Assembly (NCBI RefSeq): GCF_002198095.1 | Contig: NZ_NHMK01000032.1 | Span: forward strand, 8,827-21,113 | Reading direction: 5' to 3' | Length of the DNA: 12,287 nt | Source: Deinococcus indicus | Lineage (GTDB): Bacteria > Deinococcota > Deinococci > Deinococcales > Deinococcaceae | Part shown: positions 1-5,041 of the stretch, piece after piece | Position numbering within the stretch: the first letter of the stretch is position 1 | Layout of the letters: each line of letters opens with the position of its first letter | Notes under the pieces: model-generated | Seen by the model: the letters and a program-made list of their open reading frames with translations, nothing else | Told to the model about the DNA's origin: nothing | The model's database searches: none | Translations under genes and position numbers: made by a program

Positions 1-2
1 CG

Positions 3-35
3 GCCTTCGAGGAGCAGGCCCTCATCCCGAACTGA
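3..35 (+). CDS. C-terminal tail of an upstream gene (partial)
   Basis: Ten sense codons followed by TGA read Ala-Phe-Glu-Glu-Gln-Ala-Leu-Ile-Pro-Asn. All ten codons end in G or C, as in the strongly coding genes of this window, so this is probably the end of a gene that starts outside the window. It is too short for a function call. It ends 16 bases before the target duplication of the neighbouring IS, so the IS did not disrupt it. Confidence 0.35.
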   Translation, partial: AFEEQALIPN

Positions 36-51
36 GGCTCCACCAAACCCT

Positions 52-56
52 TGACA
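52..56. repeat. Target site duplication of the IS, left copy
   Basis: TGACA immediately outside the left inverted repeat matches TGACA at 972-976 outside the right one. Removing the IS and one copy restores a continuous sequence reading AAACCCTTGACAGATC. The restored hexamer TTGACA is a perfect -35 sequence, but no convincing -10 follows at the right distance. Confidence 0.75.
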
Positions 57-75
57 ACCTCGGGTGCTAGGGGTT
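57..75 (+). repeat. IS left terminal inverted repeat
   Basis: A 19-bp sequence starting ACCTCGGGTG that is perfectly complementary to 953-971. Counting the CA/TG from the flanking target repeats, the perfect match extends to 21 bp (55-75 with 953-973). Confidence 0.85.
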
Positions 76-107
76 GGCGACGAGACAGAAAAAGCGGAAG
101 CTCCGGT

Positions 108-953
108 ATGCCTACCAAAGAACTTCCGCTGCACCAGTCTACTGTGACCGACCTCTTCACGATCATTTACGTCTACGTCGACGATTACCTCAAGGCCGCT
201 GCGGGCAGCGGCCTGTTCACGTTACCCGACGAACCCAACCAGAAGGCCAGTTACGCCGAGCTCATGACCATCGCACTCGTCGGTGAGCTCCTCCACCAGC
301 CCTCGGCACAGCAGTGGTTCGCTCAGGTACGCGTCACCTACACCTTCCTCTTTCCCTCCTTACCCGATCGCTCCCGGTATCTCCGCATCCAACTGAACCT
401 CGAACGGATCTATGCCGACCTCGCGCTCCGATTGCCCCACTTCGATGACGACACCGTCTATGCCATCGACAGCAAACCGCTCGTGTACTGCGTTGGAGCC
501 CGACACAAACGGCCAAGGAGCATGACCACCGCGACGAGTGGCCGCGGCGGACACGGTGGATACGGCAGAACCGGCTTCTTCTACGGGTTCAAGCTGCATG
601 CCGTGATCGACGATCACGGCATGCTCGTGCGCTTTGCCATTGTCCCTGGGAGAGAGGGAGACCCACCCGTGGCACGGGCGCTCTTGGATCCCCAGGAAGC
701 GGCGTTGGTCCTGGGCGATCGAGGGTACCAGGGCTGTGGCGTGTATGCCCAGCCGAAGAAAAACTTCAAGAAGCCACGCCACTGGTGGGGGGCGATGCAA
801 TGGGTGAGGAAAACGATCGAGACTGTTTTTTCGCGTCTGGATCGTTCTTTTCACTTGATGTTGCCACAGTTGAATTCGGAGAGATCCATTCGGGCACACG
901 TGTGTCGCAAGATCGCCGCCCACAACTTGGGCCTCTATTTCGGAGGCTGCTGA
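108..953 (+). CDS. IS982-family DDE transposase
   Basis: A 281-residue protein, close to the usual IS982-family length of about 290. It catalyses cut-and-paste movement of the surrounding IS. The predicted DDE triad is visible: Asp121 in AIDSKPL, Asp204 in LGDRGYQ, and Glu238 in IETVFSRL. The GFFYGFKLHAVID stretch between the first two Asp is typical of the family. The ATG at 108 was chosen because it lies after the left inverted repeat and gives the usual N-terminus; a longer reading from 51 would start outside the IS and run through the terminal repeat. GGAAG about 8 nt upstream could serve as ribosome binding site. The stop codon touches the right inverted repeat. No frameshift or internal stop is visible, so the enzyme is probably functional. 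Confidence 0.88.
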   Translation: MPTKELPLHQSTVTDLFTIIYVYVDDYLKAAAGSGLFTLPDEPNQKASYAELMTIALVGELLHQPSAQQWFAQVRVTYTFLFPSLPDRSRYLRIQLNLERIYADLALRLPHFDDDTVYAIDSKPLVYCVGARHKRPRSMTTATSGRGGHGGYGRTGFFYGFKLHAVIDDHGMLVRFAIVPGREGDPPVARALLDPQEAALVLGDRGYQGCGVYAQPKKNFKKPRHWWGAMQWVRKTIETVFSRLDRSFHLMLPQLNSERSIRAHVCRKIAAHNLGLYFGGC

Positions 954-971
954 ACCCCTAGCACCCGAGGT
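953..971 (-). repeat. IS right terminal inverted repeat
   Basis: Perfect 19-bp complement of 57-75. Its first base is the last base of the transposase stop codon. Confidence 0.85.
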
Positions 972-976
972 TGACA
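972..976. repeat. Target site duplication of the IS, right copy
   Basis: TGACA directly after the right inverted repeat, identical to 52-56. Confidence 0.75.
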
Positions 977-994
977 GATCAGATCTGCAGGTGG

Positions 995-1023
995 GCGTTT
1001 ATTCGAGCGAGGCATCGCTCATC
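995..1023 (-). repeat. Possible fourth, heavily decayed CRISPR repeat
   Basis: The stretch contains a perfect 6-bp stem, GAGCGA/TCGCTC (1005-1020, loop of 4). Its centre lies about 59 nt beyond the centre of the last clear repeat, close to the array period. On the minus strand the stem is followed by ATAAACG, similar to the 3' tag of some I-E repeats. The stem sequence itself does not match the other repeats, so this may be coincidence. Confidence 0.25.
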
Positions 1024-1055
1024 AAGCGTACTTCAATCCCGATTTACCGGCGTAG

Positions 1056-1079
1056 AAAAAAATCCCCACATGCGTGGGG
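1056..1079 (-). terminator. Intrinsic terminator formed by the last CRISPR repeat
   Basis: The third repeat's stem CCCCAC/GTGGGG (6 bp, loop GCAT) is followed on the minus strand by A and seven T (complement of the A run 1056-1062). A GC stem followed directly by a T tract is a classic Rho-independent terminator, placed at the end of the cas7e-cas5e-cas6e-array unit. Confidence 0.65.
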
Positions 1080-1205
1080 CGAAATGAAGCGTCGCGGTGC
1101 GCAGAAATCCTCGCCCTGAACCATCCCCAACAGGTGGGGCAAACTTGTCTGCGGCCTGGGCGCTATTGATCGTGATTGACCCATCTCCACGCATGTGGAG
1201 TCCAC
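1056..1205 (-). CRISPR. Degenerate type I-E CRISPR mini-array, three repeats and two spacers
   Basis: Read on the minus strand, three 29-nt repeats start at 1205, 1144 and 1084, giving periods of 61 and 60 nt and spacers of 32 nt (1145-1176) and 31 nt (1085-1115). These sizes are the type I-E standard (29 + 32). The first repeat reads GTGGACTCCACATGCGTGGA then GATGGGTCA; the second starts GTTTGCCCCACCTGTTGGGG then ATGGTTCAG; the third has CCCCACGCATGTGGGG then ATTTTTTT. All keep the GT...stem...ATGG layout of I-E repeats, but no two are identical, and the second has lost one loop base. The array lies 26 nt after cas6e on the same strand, which matches its orientation. No leader or cas1/cas2 is present. 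It looks like a relic or a specialised short array rather than an actively growing one. Confidence 0.75.
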
Positions 1206-1212
1206 TGGCCCA

Positions 1213-1226
1213 GCCTCCGAAGAGGC
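1213..1226 (-). other. UUCG tetraloop hairpin between cas6e and the array
   Basis: On the minus strand GCCTC-TTCG-GAGGC forms a 5-bp stem closed by C-G around a UUCG loop, an unusually stable RNA tetraloop. It begins 6 nt after the cas6e stop and ends 7 nt before the first repeat. No T tract follows, so it is more likely an RNA boundary or 3'-end protecting structure than a terminator. Confidence 0.4.
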
Positions 1227-1231
1227 CGACC

Positions 1232-1798
1232 TTACTCTAGCGGACGAATCAGGAGCAGACCAAAACCAAACCGCTTGGCGCGGCCCACGCCCCGGTATAG
1301 AGCGCCTACGATCTGCGCCTCATCAATGGCTTCCAACTCGCCACTGACCGTCACGCTCGGCAGAGGAGGTGCCTGCCGGTCAATCCGGTACCCCCGCTCC
1401 CACTGCGTCGCGTAGCTCAACACCTCAAACCCGTGCCGCTGGCCCAACCGCTCGATGAATGGGTCCAGTTCACCAGCGCCGCGAAGCGCCCGCACGGTCT
1501 TCCCAGTCGAGCGCGTGACTGGGCACAGCCTGACCTCAAACAGCACCCGCGCGCCACGCGCCACAGTCGGAGCGTACACCTCCGTGGTCAGGGCGGTCAC
1601 GGCGTCCCCCCAGCGGGACGGGTCAAAGCGCTCGTCATCGGTGAGAACCGTGAAGCGCGTTCCTGTCACGTTCTGAGCGCGGAAGAGGGTGTGCGTGTCA
1701 GCCCGGCTGGCTGCCTGCAGGAGGCGGTTGTGCATGTGGCGCGCGTCCGTGTACATGGCGGCGCGATCCGCGAACCTGACCTGGATCAACTGCGTCAT
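1232..1798 (-). CDS. cas6e: Cas6e (CasE/Cse3) CRISPR RNA endoribonuclease
   Basis: A 188-residue protein, slightly shorter than typical Cas6e (about 200). Cas6e cuts the precursor CRISPR RNA at the base of each repeat stem and stays bound to the hairpin as the head of Cascade. The C-terminal glycine-rich loop GVGRAKRFGFGLLLIRP (170-186) is the family signature. The N-terminal DARHMHNRLLQA (18-29) matches the region holding the active-site histidine, best placed at His23; the Tyr three residues earlier in the Thermus enzyme, as I recall it, is not seen here (Arg20). The start ATG overlaps the cas5e stop as ATGA, which indicates translational coupling. A short degenerate array follows 26 nt downstream, so the enzyme has its natural substrate in its own transcript. 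Confidence 0.88.
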   Translation of the reverse strand: MTQLIQVRFADRAAMYTDARHMHNRLLQAASRADTHTLFRAQNVTGTRFTVLTDDERFDPSRWGDAVTALTTEVYAPTVARGARVLFEVRLCPVTRSTGKTVRALRGAGELDPFIERLGQRHGFEVLSYATQWERGYRIDRQAPPLPSVTVSGELEAIDEAQIVGALYRGVGRAKRFGFGLLLIRPLE

Positions 1799-2427
1799 GG
1801 CGCTGCACTGACCGTCTGGATGTGCGTGAGTGTCAGTGTCCGGTTTGCAAATCGGCGCTCCGGAAGCGGTTGATCCGGGCGGGTGTAGTACCCTAATGGA
1901 TCCTCGATGAGCGCCAGGCGCCGGCCACCGGTGCCCGTCAGGTCCGGCACCTCCGCCATGACCGTCAGGGGTTCAGCGGTCTTTGGTGCCTGCACGTAGA
2001 GAGGCCGGGCAGGCGGACACGAGCGCCGACCGAGATACGGCGGAAACGCCGGATTCAAAAGGGCCTCACCCACGCTGCCGAGGATATAGGCAGGGCCTTC
2101 AAGCAGGACCAGAAAGGCCGCTCCATACAGGTACTCCCGCCGGACGGGTGTCAGGAACGGGTTGACGCTGCCGTCGGCCCGGAGGGCCTGGCGAACAATC
2201 TGAAAGTCCGATTGCACTTGTCCTGGGTCGTCTACACGCACATGCAGCATGAGGGCGTGAAGATCATCCTGCGGATCCGTGAAGGTGCGTCCGAGCGCCG
2301 CAGCGACCAAACCCAGAACGGCACTCTTGGTGGGCGTCGTGCTGGTGGGTTTCTCACGCTCGTGCGTGCCGATTCCGAAGGCCATCATGGGGCCCTGCAG
2401 GGCTAGGGGCAGGGTCAAGGTGGTCAT
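1795..2427 (-). CDS. cas5e: Cas5e (CasD) Cascade subunit
   Basis: A 210-residue protein close to the family's usual length. In type I-E, Cas5e caps the 5' handle of the crRNA and joins the Cas7 backbone to the large subunit. The N-terminus LPLALQGPMMAFG, then TPTKSAVLGLVAAALGR (31-47), TPVRREYLYGAAFLVLLEG (93-111) and FPPYLGRRSCPPARP (128-142) are the conserved family blocks in order. It starts by an ATGA overlap with cas7e and ends by an ATGA overlap with cas6e. No frameshift is visible. Its usual partner, Cas8/Cse1, is not encoded in the window, which leaves the role of this copy open. Confidence 0.88.
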   Translation of the reverse strand: MTTLTLPLALQGPMMAFGIGTHEREKPTSTTPTKSAVLGLVAAALGRTFTDPQDDLHALMLHVRVDDPGQVQSDFQIVRQALRADGSVNPFLTPVRREYLYGAAFLVLLEGPAYILGSVGEALLNPAFPPYLGRRSCPPARPLYVQAPKTAEPLTVMAEVPDLTGTGGRRLALIEDPLGYYTRPDQPLPERRFANRTLTLTHIQTVSAAP

Positions 2428-3491
2428 TGAAGTTCAAGTACCCGGCCGATCGCCTCGTCCAGCGTGCGGCTGGCGGTCAGGCTGGGCACCAGGTGCGGGT
2501 AGGCGCTGACCAGGGCCGAGGTGGTGCGGCCGTTGCTGTACACGCGTTCGGTGAAGTCCAGGTGGTCGTGCAGGCGACGAATGCTGGCGGCCACGAGCGA
2601 CTCGCCCGCCGCGGGGTACGCCGGCTCAGCAAACGCATTGGCCAACGTGACCGCGTGCCCTCCGTCCCGGCGCAGCAGCAGGACGTGTTCCGGCAGCGTG
2701 GCAGCCGCCGCGCCATGCCCCCCGTGTTCCGGCACGGCCAGCATGAACCCATGAATCCAGCGCCGGATGACCGGCCCCAGGGGTTCAGAGTCCAGGTTCC
2801 GGCGGAGCTGCCCGACGTCCAAGCTGGCAAACCGGTAGAGGGTCGGCGCCGCAAGGCGTTGCGTACCGATATGGGCGCTTTCCCCGGTTACGTGATCCAC
2901 GGCGCTGAAGAAGTCCGCAGTCATGTTCTCGCGGTGCGTACTGATCGCGTGCCCGTAACTGGTGGCCGCGACGATGTGATCGGTGCTCGCCTCAGCTATG
3001 AAGCGGCCGTAGAGCGCTAGGTCTTCGCTCATCCCTGGGGCGTAGTCAGCCAGGGTTTCGACCAGGAGCGCGTCGTAGGTCGCCCGCGTACCCTTGTCCT
3101 TGGGCTGTGACGTGACCTGCTCCTGGAGGCTGGTCAGGCGATTCAGCATGGGCCGGATGCACTCGGCCAGCTGGGCGACTTCCGTGTCGTCGAGGTAGAC
3201 CATGGCCTTGAGCCGCTGGCGTTCGTCGTACGCCCCGTAGCGCTGGGCGAGGACATCCATGATCACGAGGCGCGCTTCTGTGCCTACATTCAGAGCGCGC
3301 TCGACCAGCTCGTGAGGGACTTTTGTCCGGCGGGTCCGCTCGGTGTCTCGCTGGGTTGCTTTCATGCTCTGGGAGCTGATGCGCAGGCGCTGAACACCGC
3401 CCATCATCACGGTTTTCGGATGTCCATCCTCTCCCCGGTTCACGCGACTGGGGGGCAGAGTCTGGATGACATGCACTTCGATAGTAGTCAT
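2424..3491 (-). CDS. cas7e: Cas7e (CasC/Cse4) crRNA backbone protein
   Basis: A 355-residue protein of typical Cas7e length. Cas7e forms the helical filament that coats the crRNA spacer in type I-E Cascade. The N-terminal pattern EVHVIQTLPPSRVNRGEDGH (5-24), then MMGGVQRLRISSQSMKATQR (29-48), matches the family start. The ATG at 3491 is preferred over upstream in-frame ATGs because conserved sequence begins right there; the 36 residues before it are Pro/Ala-rich and unlike the family. No clear Shine-Dalgarno precedes 3491, but the ATG overlaps a TGA in another frame (ATGA), as at the next two junctions, which hints that a further gene once preceded it. The gene is first in the visible operon; Cse1, Cse2 and Cas3 are missing upstream. 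Confidence 0.9.
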   Translation of the reverse strand: MTTIEVHVIQTLPPSRVNRGEDGHPKTVMMGGVQRLRISSQSMKATQRDTERTRRTKVPHELVERALNVGTEARLVIMDVLAQRYGAYDERQRLKAMVYLDDTEVAQLAECIRPMLNRLTSLQEQVTSQPKDKGTRATYDALLVETLADYAPGMSEDLALYGRFIAEASTDHIVAATSYGHAISTHRENMTADFFSAVDHVTGESAHIGTQRLAAPTLYRFASLDVGQLRRNLDSEPLGPVIRRWIHGFMLAVPEHGGHGAAAATLPEHVLLLRRDGGHAVTLANAFAEPAYPAAGESLVAASIRRLHDHLDFTERVYSNGRTTSALVSAYPHLVPSLTASRTLDEAIGRVLELQ

Positions 3492-3616
3492 TGGAACTGG
3501 CTGCAACGGAGAGAACCTCGCTGGTTCTGCGGCTCTGAGGGGAGCCATTGGTAGAGGGGCGGATGGGTAGGTGACCAGGCACTGCACGTTACTTCGCAAT
3601 TCAGATGATGCAGCAT
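3488..3616 (-). pseudogene. Short open frame ending in ATGA at cas7e; possible remnant of an upstream cas gene
   Basis: A 42-codon frame from an ATG at 3616 ends with TGA overlapping the cas7e ATG, the same overlap found between cas7e/cas5e and cas5e/cas6e. In intact I-E loci cse2 sits at this place. The peptide (ending QRGSLRCSQFQ) shows no recognisable Cse2 sequence and its codon use is mixed, so it may be decayed or chance. A stop lies eight codons upstream of the ATG in the same frame. Confidence 0.2.
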
Positions 3617-3637
3617 GAATGCTCCCGTATCAGGATG

Positions 3638-3940
3638 TTACCGCCGCCTCACCGCTGCGTCTCGCTGGCACAGGAAAGGCATCGGTCTCAAGTTCATTAG
3701 TCCAAGCACGTCATCACTGAGTAGCGCCCTTCGCACGTTTGAATAGTTGCATATGCCGATCCCCCATTTCGAACAGTGCAGGTAGCCTACAGGACAGTGG
3801 TCGTGCTGGGGGAGGAGACGGCACATCATCAGGTGCTGGATCTGCCACGAGTCCTCCATGGCCCGGAGGGCGGCTTTCGCGGTGAGGCCGAGCAGGGTGA
3901 GGCAGGTCGTGGCATGCAGGATGAGGTTGGGTGGGCTCAT
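3638..3940 (-). CDS. Small unrecognised protein, probably truncated or chimeric
   Basis: A 100-codon frame starting at an ATG that lies exactly 11 nt after the stem of a copy of the 37-bp hairpin element, as for three other genes here. Residues 4-25 (PNLILHATTCLTLLGLTAKAAL) are hydrophobic and could be a membrane segment or signal-like region. The first 48 or so codons almost all end in G or C; after about 3795 the codon use becomes mixed (GTA, TCA, ATA, CTA, AGT) and the peptide turns Cys/His-rich. This suggests the true gene was cut at about 3795 and now reads into unrelated DNA belonging to the CRISPR side. No family recognised. The start is fairly well supported, the 3' part is not. Confidence 0.4.
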   Translation of the reverse strand: MSPPNLILHATTCLTLLGLTAKAALRAMEDSWQIQHLMMCRLLPQHDHCPVGYLHCSKWGIGICNYSNVRRALLSDDVLGLMNLRPMPFLCQRDAAVRRR

Positions 3941-3977
3941 GCGCGCGGCCTGGCCCGCGGTGCGCGGGCTACGACTG
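3941..3977 (-). promoter_or_regulatory. 37-bp hairpin leader element, copy 4
   Basis: On the minus strand the stem AGCCCGCG/CGCGGGCC (one G-U or mismatch at the outer end) with loop CAC spans 3952-3970, and 11 nt separate it from the ATG at 3940. ACAGTCGTA precedes the stem, similar to CAGTCCT in copies 2 and 3. No Shine-Dalgarno is present between stem and start. Confidence 0.65.
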
Positions 3978-3998
3978 TCGGAGCAGGATATCAAGGGA

Positions 3999-4017
3999 GG
4001 GAGGCGCGTGGCCTCCC
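3999..4017 (-). terminator. GC-rich inverted repeat, possible weak terminator
   Basis: GGGAGGC/GCCTCCC (7-bp perfect stem, 5-nt loop) lies 9 nt after the stop codon of the 47-residue gene at 4026. The sequence after it on the minus strand is CTCCCTTG, with no real T tract, so termination is uncertain. Confidence 0.35.
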
Positions 4018-4025
4018 CCCACCGG

Positions 4026-4169
4026 TCAGGTCCGGCGCAACTGATTCAGGCGCGTGTTCGCGTGTTGTTCGTCCATCCACGTGGCGCGTCGGCCGTCGGG
4101 GTGGCGGCCGGTCGTCATGAGACGCAGGAGGGCCTGGATCTCCCGTTCGCGGGCGTTAGTCTGCGGCAT
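4026..4169 (-). CDS. 47-residue unrecognised protein downstream of ssb
   Basis: A small frame, MPQTNAREREIQALLRL... ending NQLRRT, whose codons are strongly G/C at the third position. It overlaps the end of the ssb-like gene by 14 bases. AGGTGG lies 6 nt before the ATG (4176-4181), a usable ribosome binding site inside the ssb-like coding region. The peptide is charged and probably helical, with no membrane segment or known motif. The overlap and codon use support a real gene co-expressed with the ssb-like gene. Function unknown. Confidence 0.55.
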   Translation of the reverse strand: MPQTNAREREIQALLRLMTTGRHPDGRRATWMDEQHANTRLNQLRRT

Positions 4170-4767
4170 TGGCCACCACCTGGGCGTTCAGGGCGACGAC
4201 TTCCATCACGTCGAACGCACGCGCGCCGGCTGCCGTGTCCACCCGGTCGCGGCGGAGGATGCAGGTGAGGGTGAGTTCCGCGGCGGCGTGTCGGGCGCCC
4301 AGGGTGGGGGCGAGGGCGCGCCAGGCTTCGCAGTTGAAGTAGTGCGTGTGCCCCTTCCGGTCGCGCACGCCCACGCGCGCTTCGGTGACGCCGATGGGTT
4401 TACGGACAGGGTCGCGGGTGAGGAATGCAGCGAAGCGGAACTCGTTCATGGCCTGCAGGAGGAAGGGGGTGGACCCCTTACGCGTGATCGGCCCGGCGTG
4501 GGGGGTGAGGGTCACGCCGAGCAAGGCCACGGTACTGGCCTTCTGTCCATCTCTGCCCTGGAAGACCTGTTGGGTCGCCATGCAGGTGACGCGCGCGACG
4601 CTGCCCTCGGTGGGCAGGATGGCCAGCTTGCGGGAGCCGGTGAAGGTCACGGTGTGAATCCAGGTGACGCCCCGGTAACCGTTGTCGGTGATCCCGGCGA
4701 GCTTCATGGTGGTCTGCGTGTCGGTGTTCGTGGCGTTCAGGACCACGCCGGTCAGGGTGCCTTGCAT
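4156..4767 (-). CDS. ssb: Single-stranded DNA-binding protein-like, two OB-folds
   Basis: A 203-residue protein that fits the two-OB-fold-per-chain SSB design of Deinococcus-Thermus. The first OB-fold covers about 1-90, with VTWIHTVTFTGSRKLA (34-49) at the place of the conserved W-x-x-V strand. The second covers about 106-197, with AMNEFRFAAFLTRDPVRKPI (106-125) and HYFNCEAWRALAPTL (142-156), which match the SSB patterns N-x-x-x-L-x-G-x-L-x-x-D-P and Y-x-x-x-x-x-W-x-x-L-A. It would coat single-stranded DNA, for instance during plasmid replication or conjugative entry. The chain is shorter than chromosomal Deinococcus SSB (about 300) and ends VVANAAD, so the acidic partner-binding tail is missing. 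The ATG at 4767 was chosen because it follows a 37-bp hairpin leader; the longer upstream reading is low-complexity. Distant paralogue status is possible; the call rests on motifs only. Confidence 0.68.
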   Translation of the reverse strand: MQGTLTGVVLNATNTDTQTTMKLAGITDNGYRGVTWIHTVTFTGSRKLAILPTEGSVARVTCMATQQVFQGRDGQKASTVALLGVTLTPHAGPITRKGSTPFLLQAMNEFRFAAFLTRDPVRKPIGVTEARVGVRDRKGHTHYFNCEAWRALAPTLGARHAAAELTLTCILRRDRVDTAAGARAFDVMEVVALNAQVVANAAD

Positions 4768-4804
4768 GACGGCCGCGTGGCCCGCGGTGCGCGGGCCAGG
4801 ACTG
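4768..4804 (-). promoter_or_regulatory. 37-bp hairpin leader element, copy 3 (before ssb)
   Basis: A perfect 8-bp stem, GGCCCGCG/CGCGGGCC, with loop CAC on the minus strand (4779-4797) lies 11 nt before the ssb-like ATG. CAGTCCT precedes the stem and ACGCGGC follows it, both shared with copy 2. No Shine-Dalgarno lies between stem and start. Confidence 0.7.
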
Positions 4805-4873
4805 GACGGCAGGCGTGCCGGGCAGCGTGAGTGCCGGGCCCTGTTCAGGTGCGGATGATCACGCCCACCGGAG

Positions 4874-5041
4874 TTACCCGGGGCTCGGCGAGCTGGGCGT
4901 ACCTGGCTGGGCGTCCTGGGCCAGGGTGCGTGCGGCGAGACCCGCCCGGTCGTCGTCCGGGCAGGCGAGCGCCGTGCGCTGATGCTCCAGGGCCGCCTGC
5001 AGGAGGGACCGGGCGAGCCGCTCATGCTCGCGGGGACTCAT
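4874..5041 (-). CDS. 55-residue unrecognised protein
   Basis: Starts MSPREHERLARSLLQAALEH and ends PGTPSSPSPG. The ATG overlaps the stop of the preceding membrane protein gene as ATGA, so it is probably translated by re-initiation. The first 45 residues look like one or two amphipathic helices with Arg/Glu/Leu spacing; the tail is Ser/Pro-rich. Codons are G/C-ending as in neighbours. A longer reading from 5179 would overlap the membrane gene almost entirely and is less likely. Function unknown. Confidence 0.5.
   Translation of the reverse strand: MSPREHERLARSLLQAALEHQRTALACPDDDRAGLAARTLAQDAQPGTPSSPSPG

Larger units (their letters stand above)
57..971 (+). mobile_element. IS982-family insertion sequence, apparently intact
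   Basis: A 915-bp element bounded by perfect 19-bp terminal inverted repeats that begin ACC at the outer end, as is usual for IS982-family ends. It carries one transposase gene that fills it almost completely. The flanks show a 5-bp direct repeat, TGACA, which is the expected footprint of a transposition event. Intact ends, target duplication and uninterrupted reading frame suggest recent insertion. It sits at the distal end of the CRISPR module, about 85 bp from the last recognisable repeat. Family assignment rests on the transposase motifs. Confidence 0.85.

Noticed and set aside
2427..3020. A 197-codon plus-strand frame opposite cas7e
   Set aside because: Shadow of cas7e produced by high GC; the real frame is strongly identified by Cas7e motifs.
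57..3491. CRISPR-associated transposon (Tn7-like) hypothesis
   Set aside because: No TniQ, TnsA, TnsB or TnsC is encoded; the only transposase is a self-contained IS982-type element with its own ends and target duplication.
3492..3599. A 36-residue N-terminal extension of Cas7e from an upstream in-frame ATG
   Set aside because: Family similarity starts at the ATG at 3491 and the extension is Pro/Ala-rich with no counterpart in Cas7e.
4054..4830. A 258-codon open frame on the plus strand
   Set aside because: Antisense to the ssb-like gene, rich in Gly/Val/His, with no recognisable domain.
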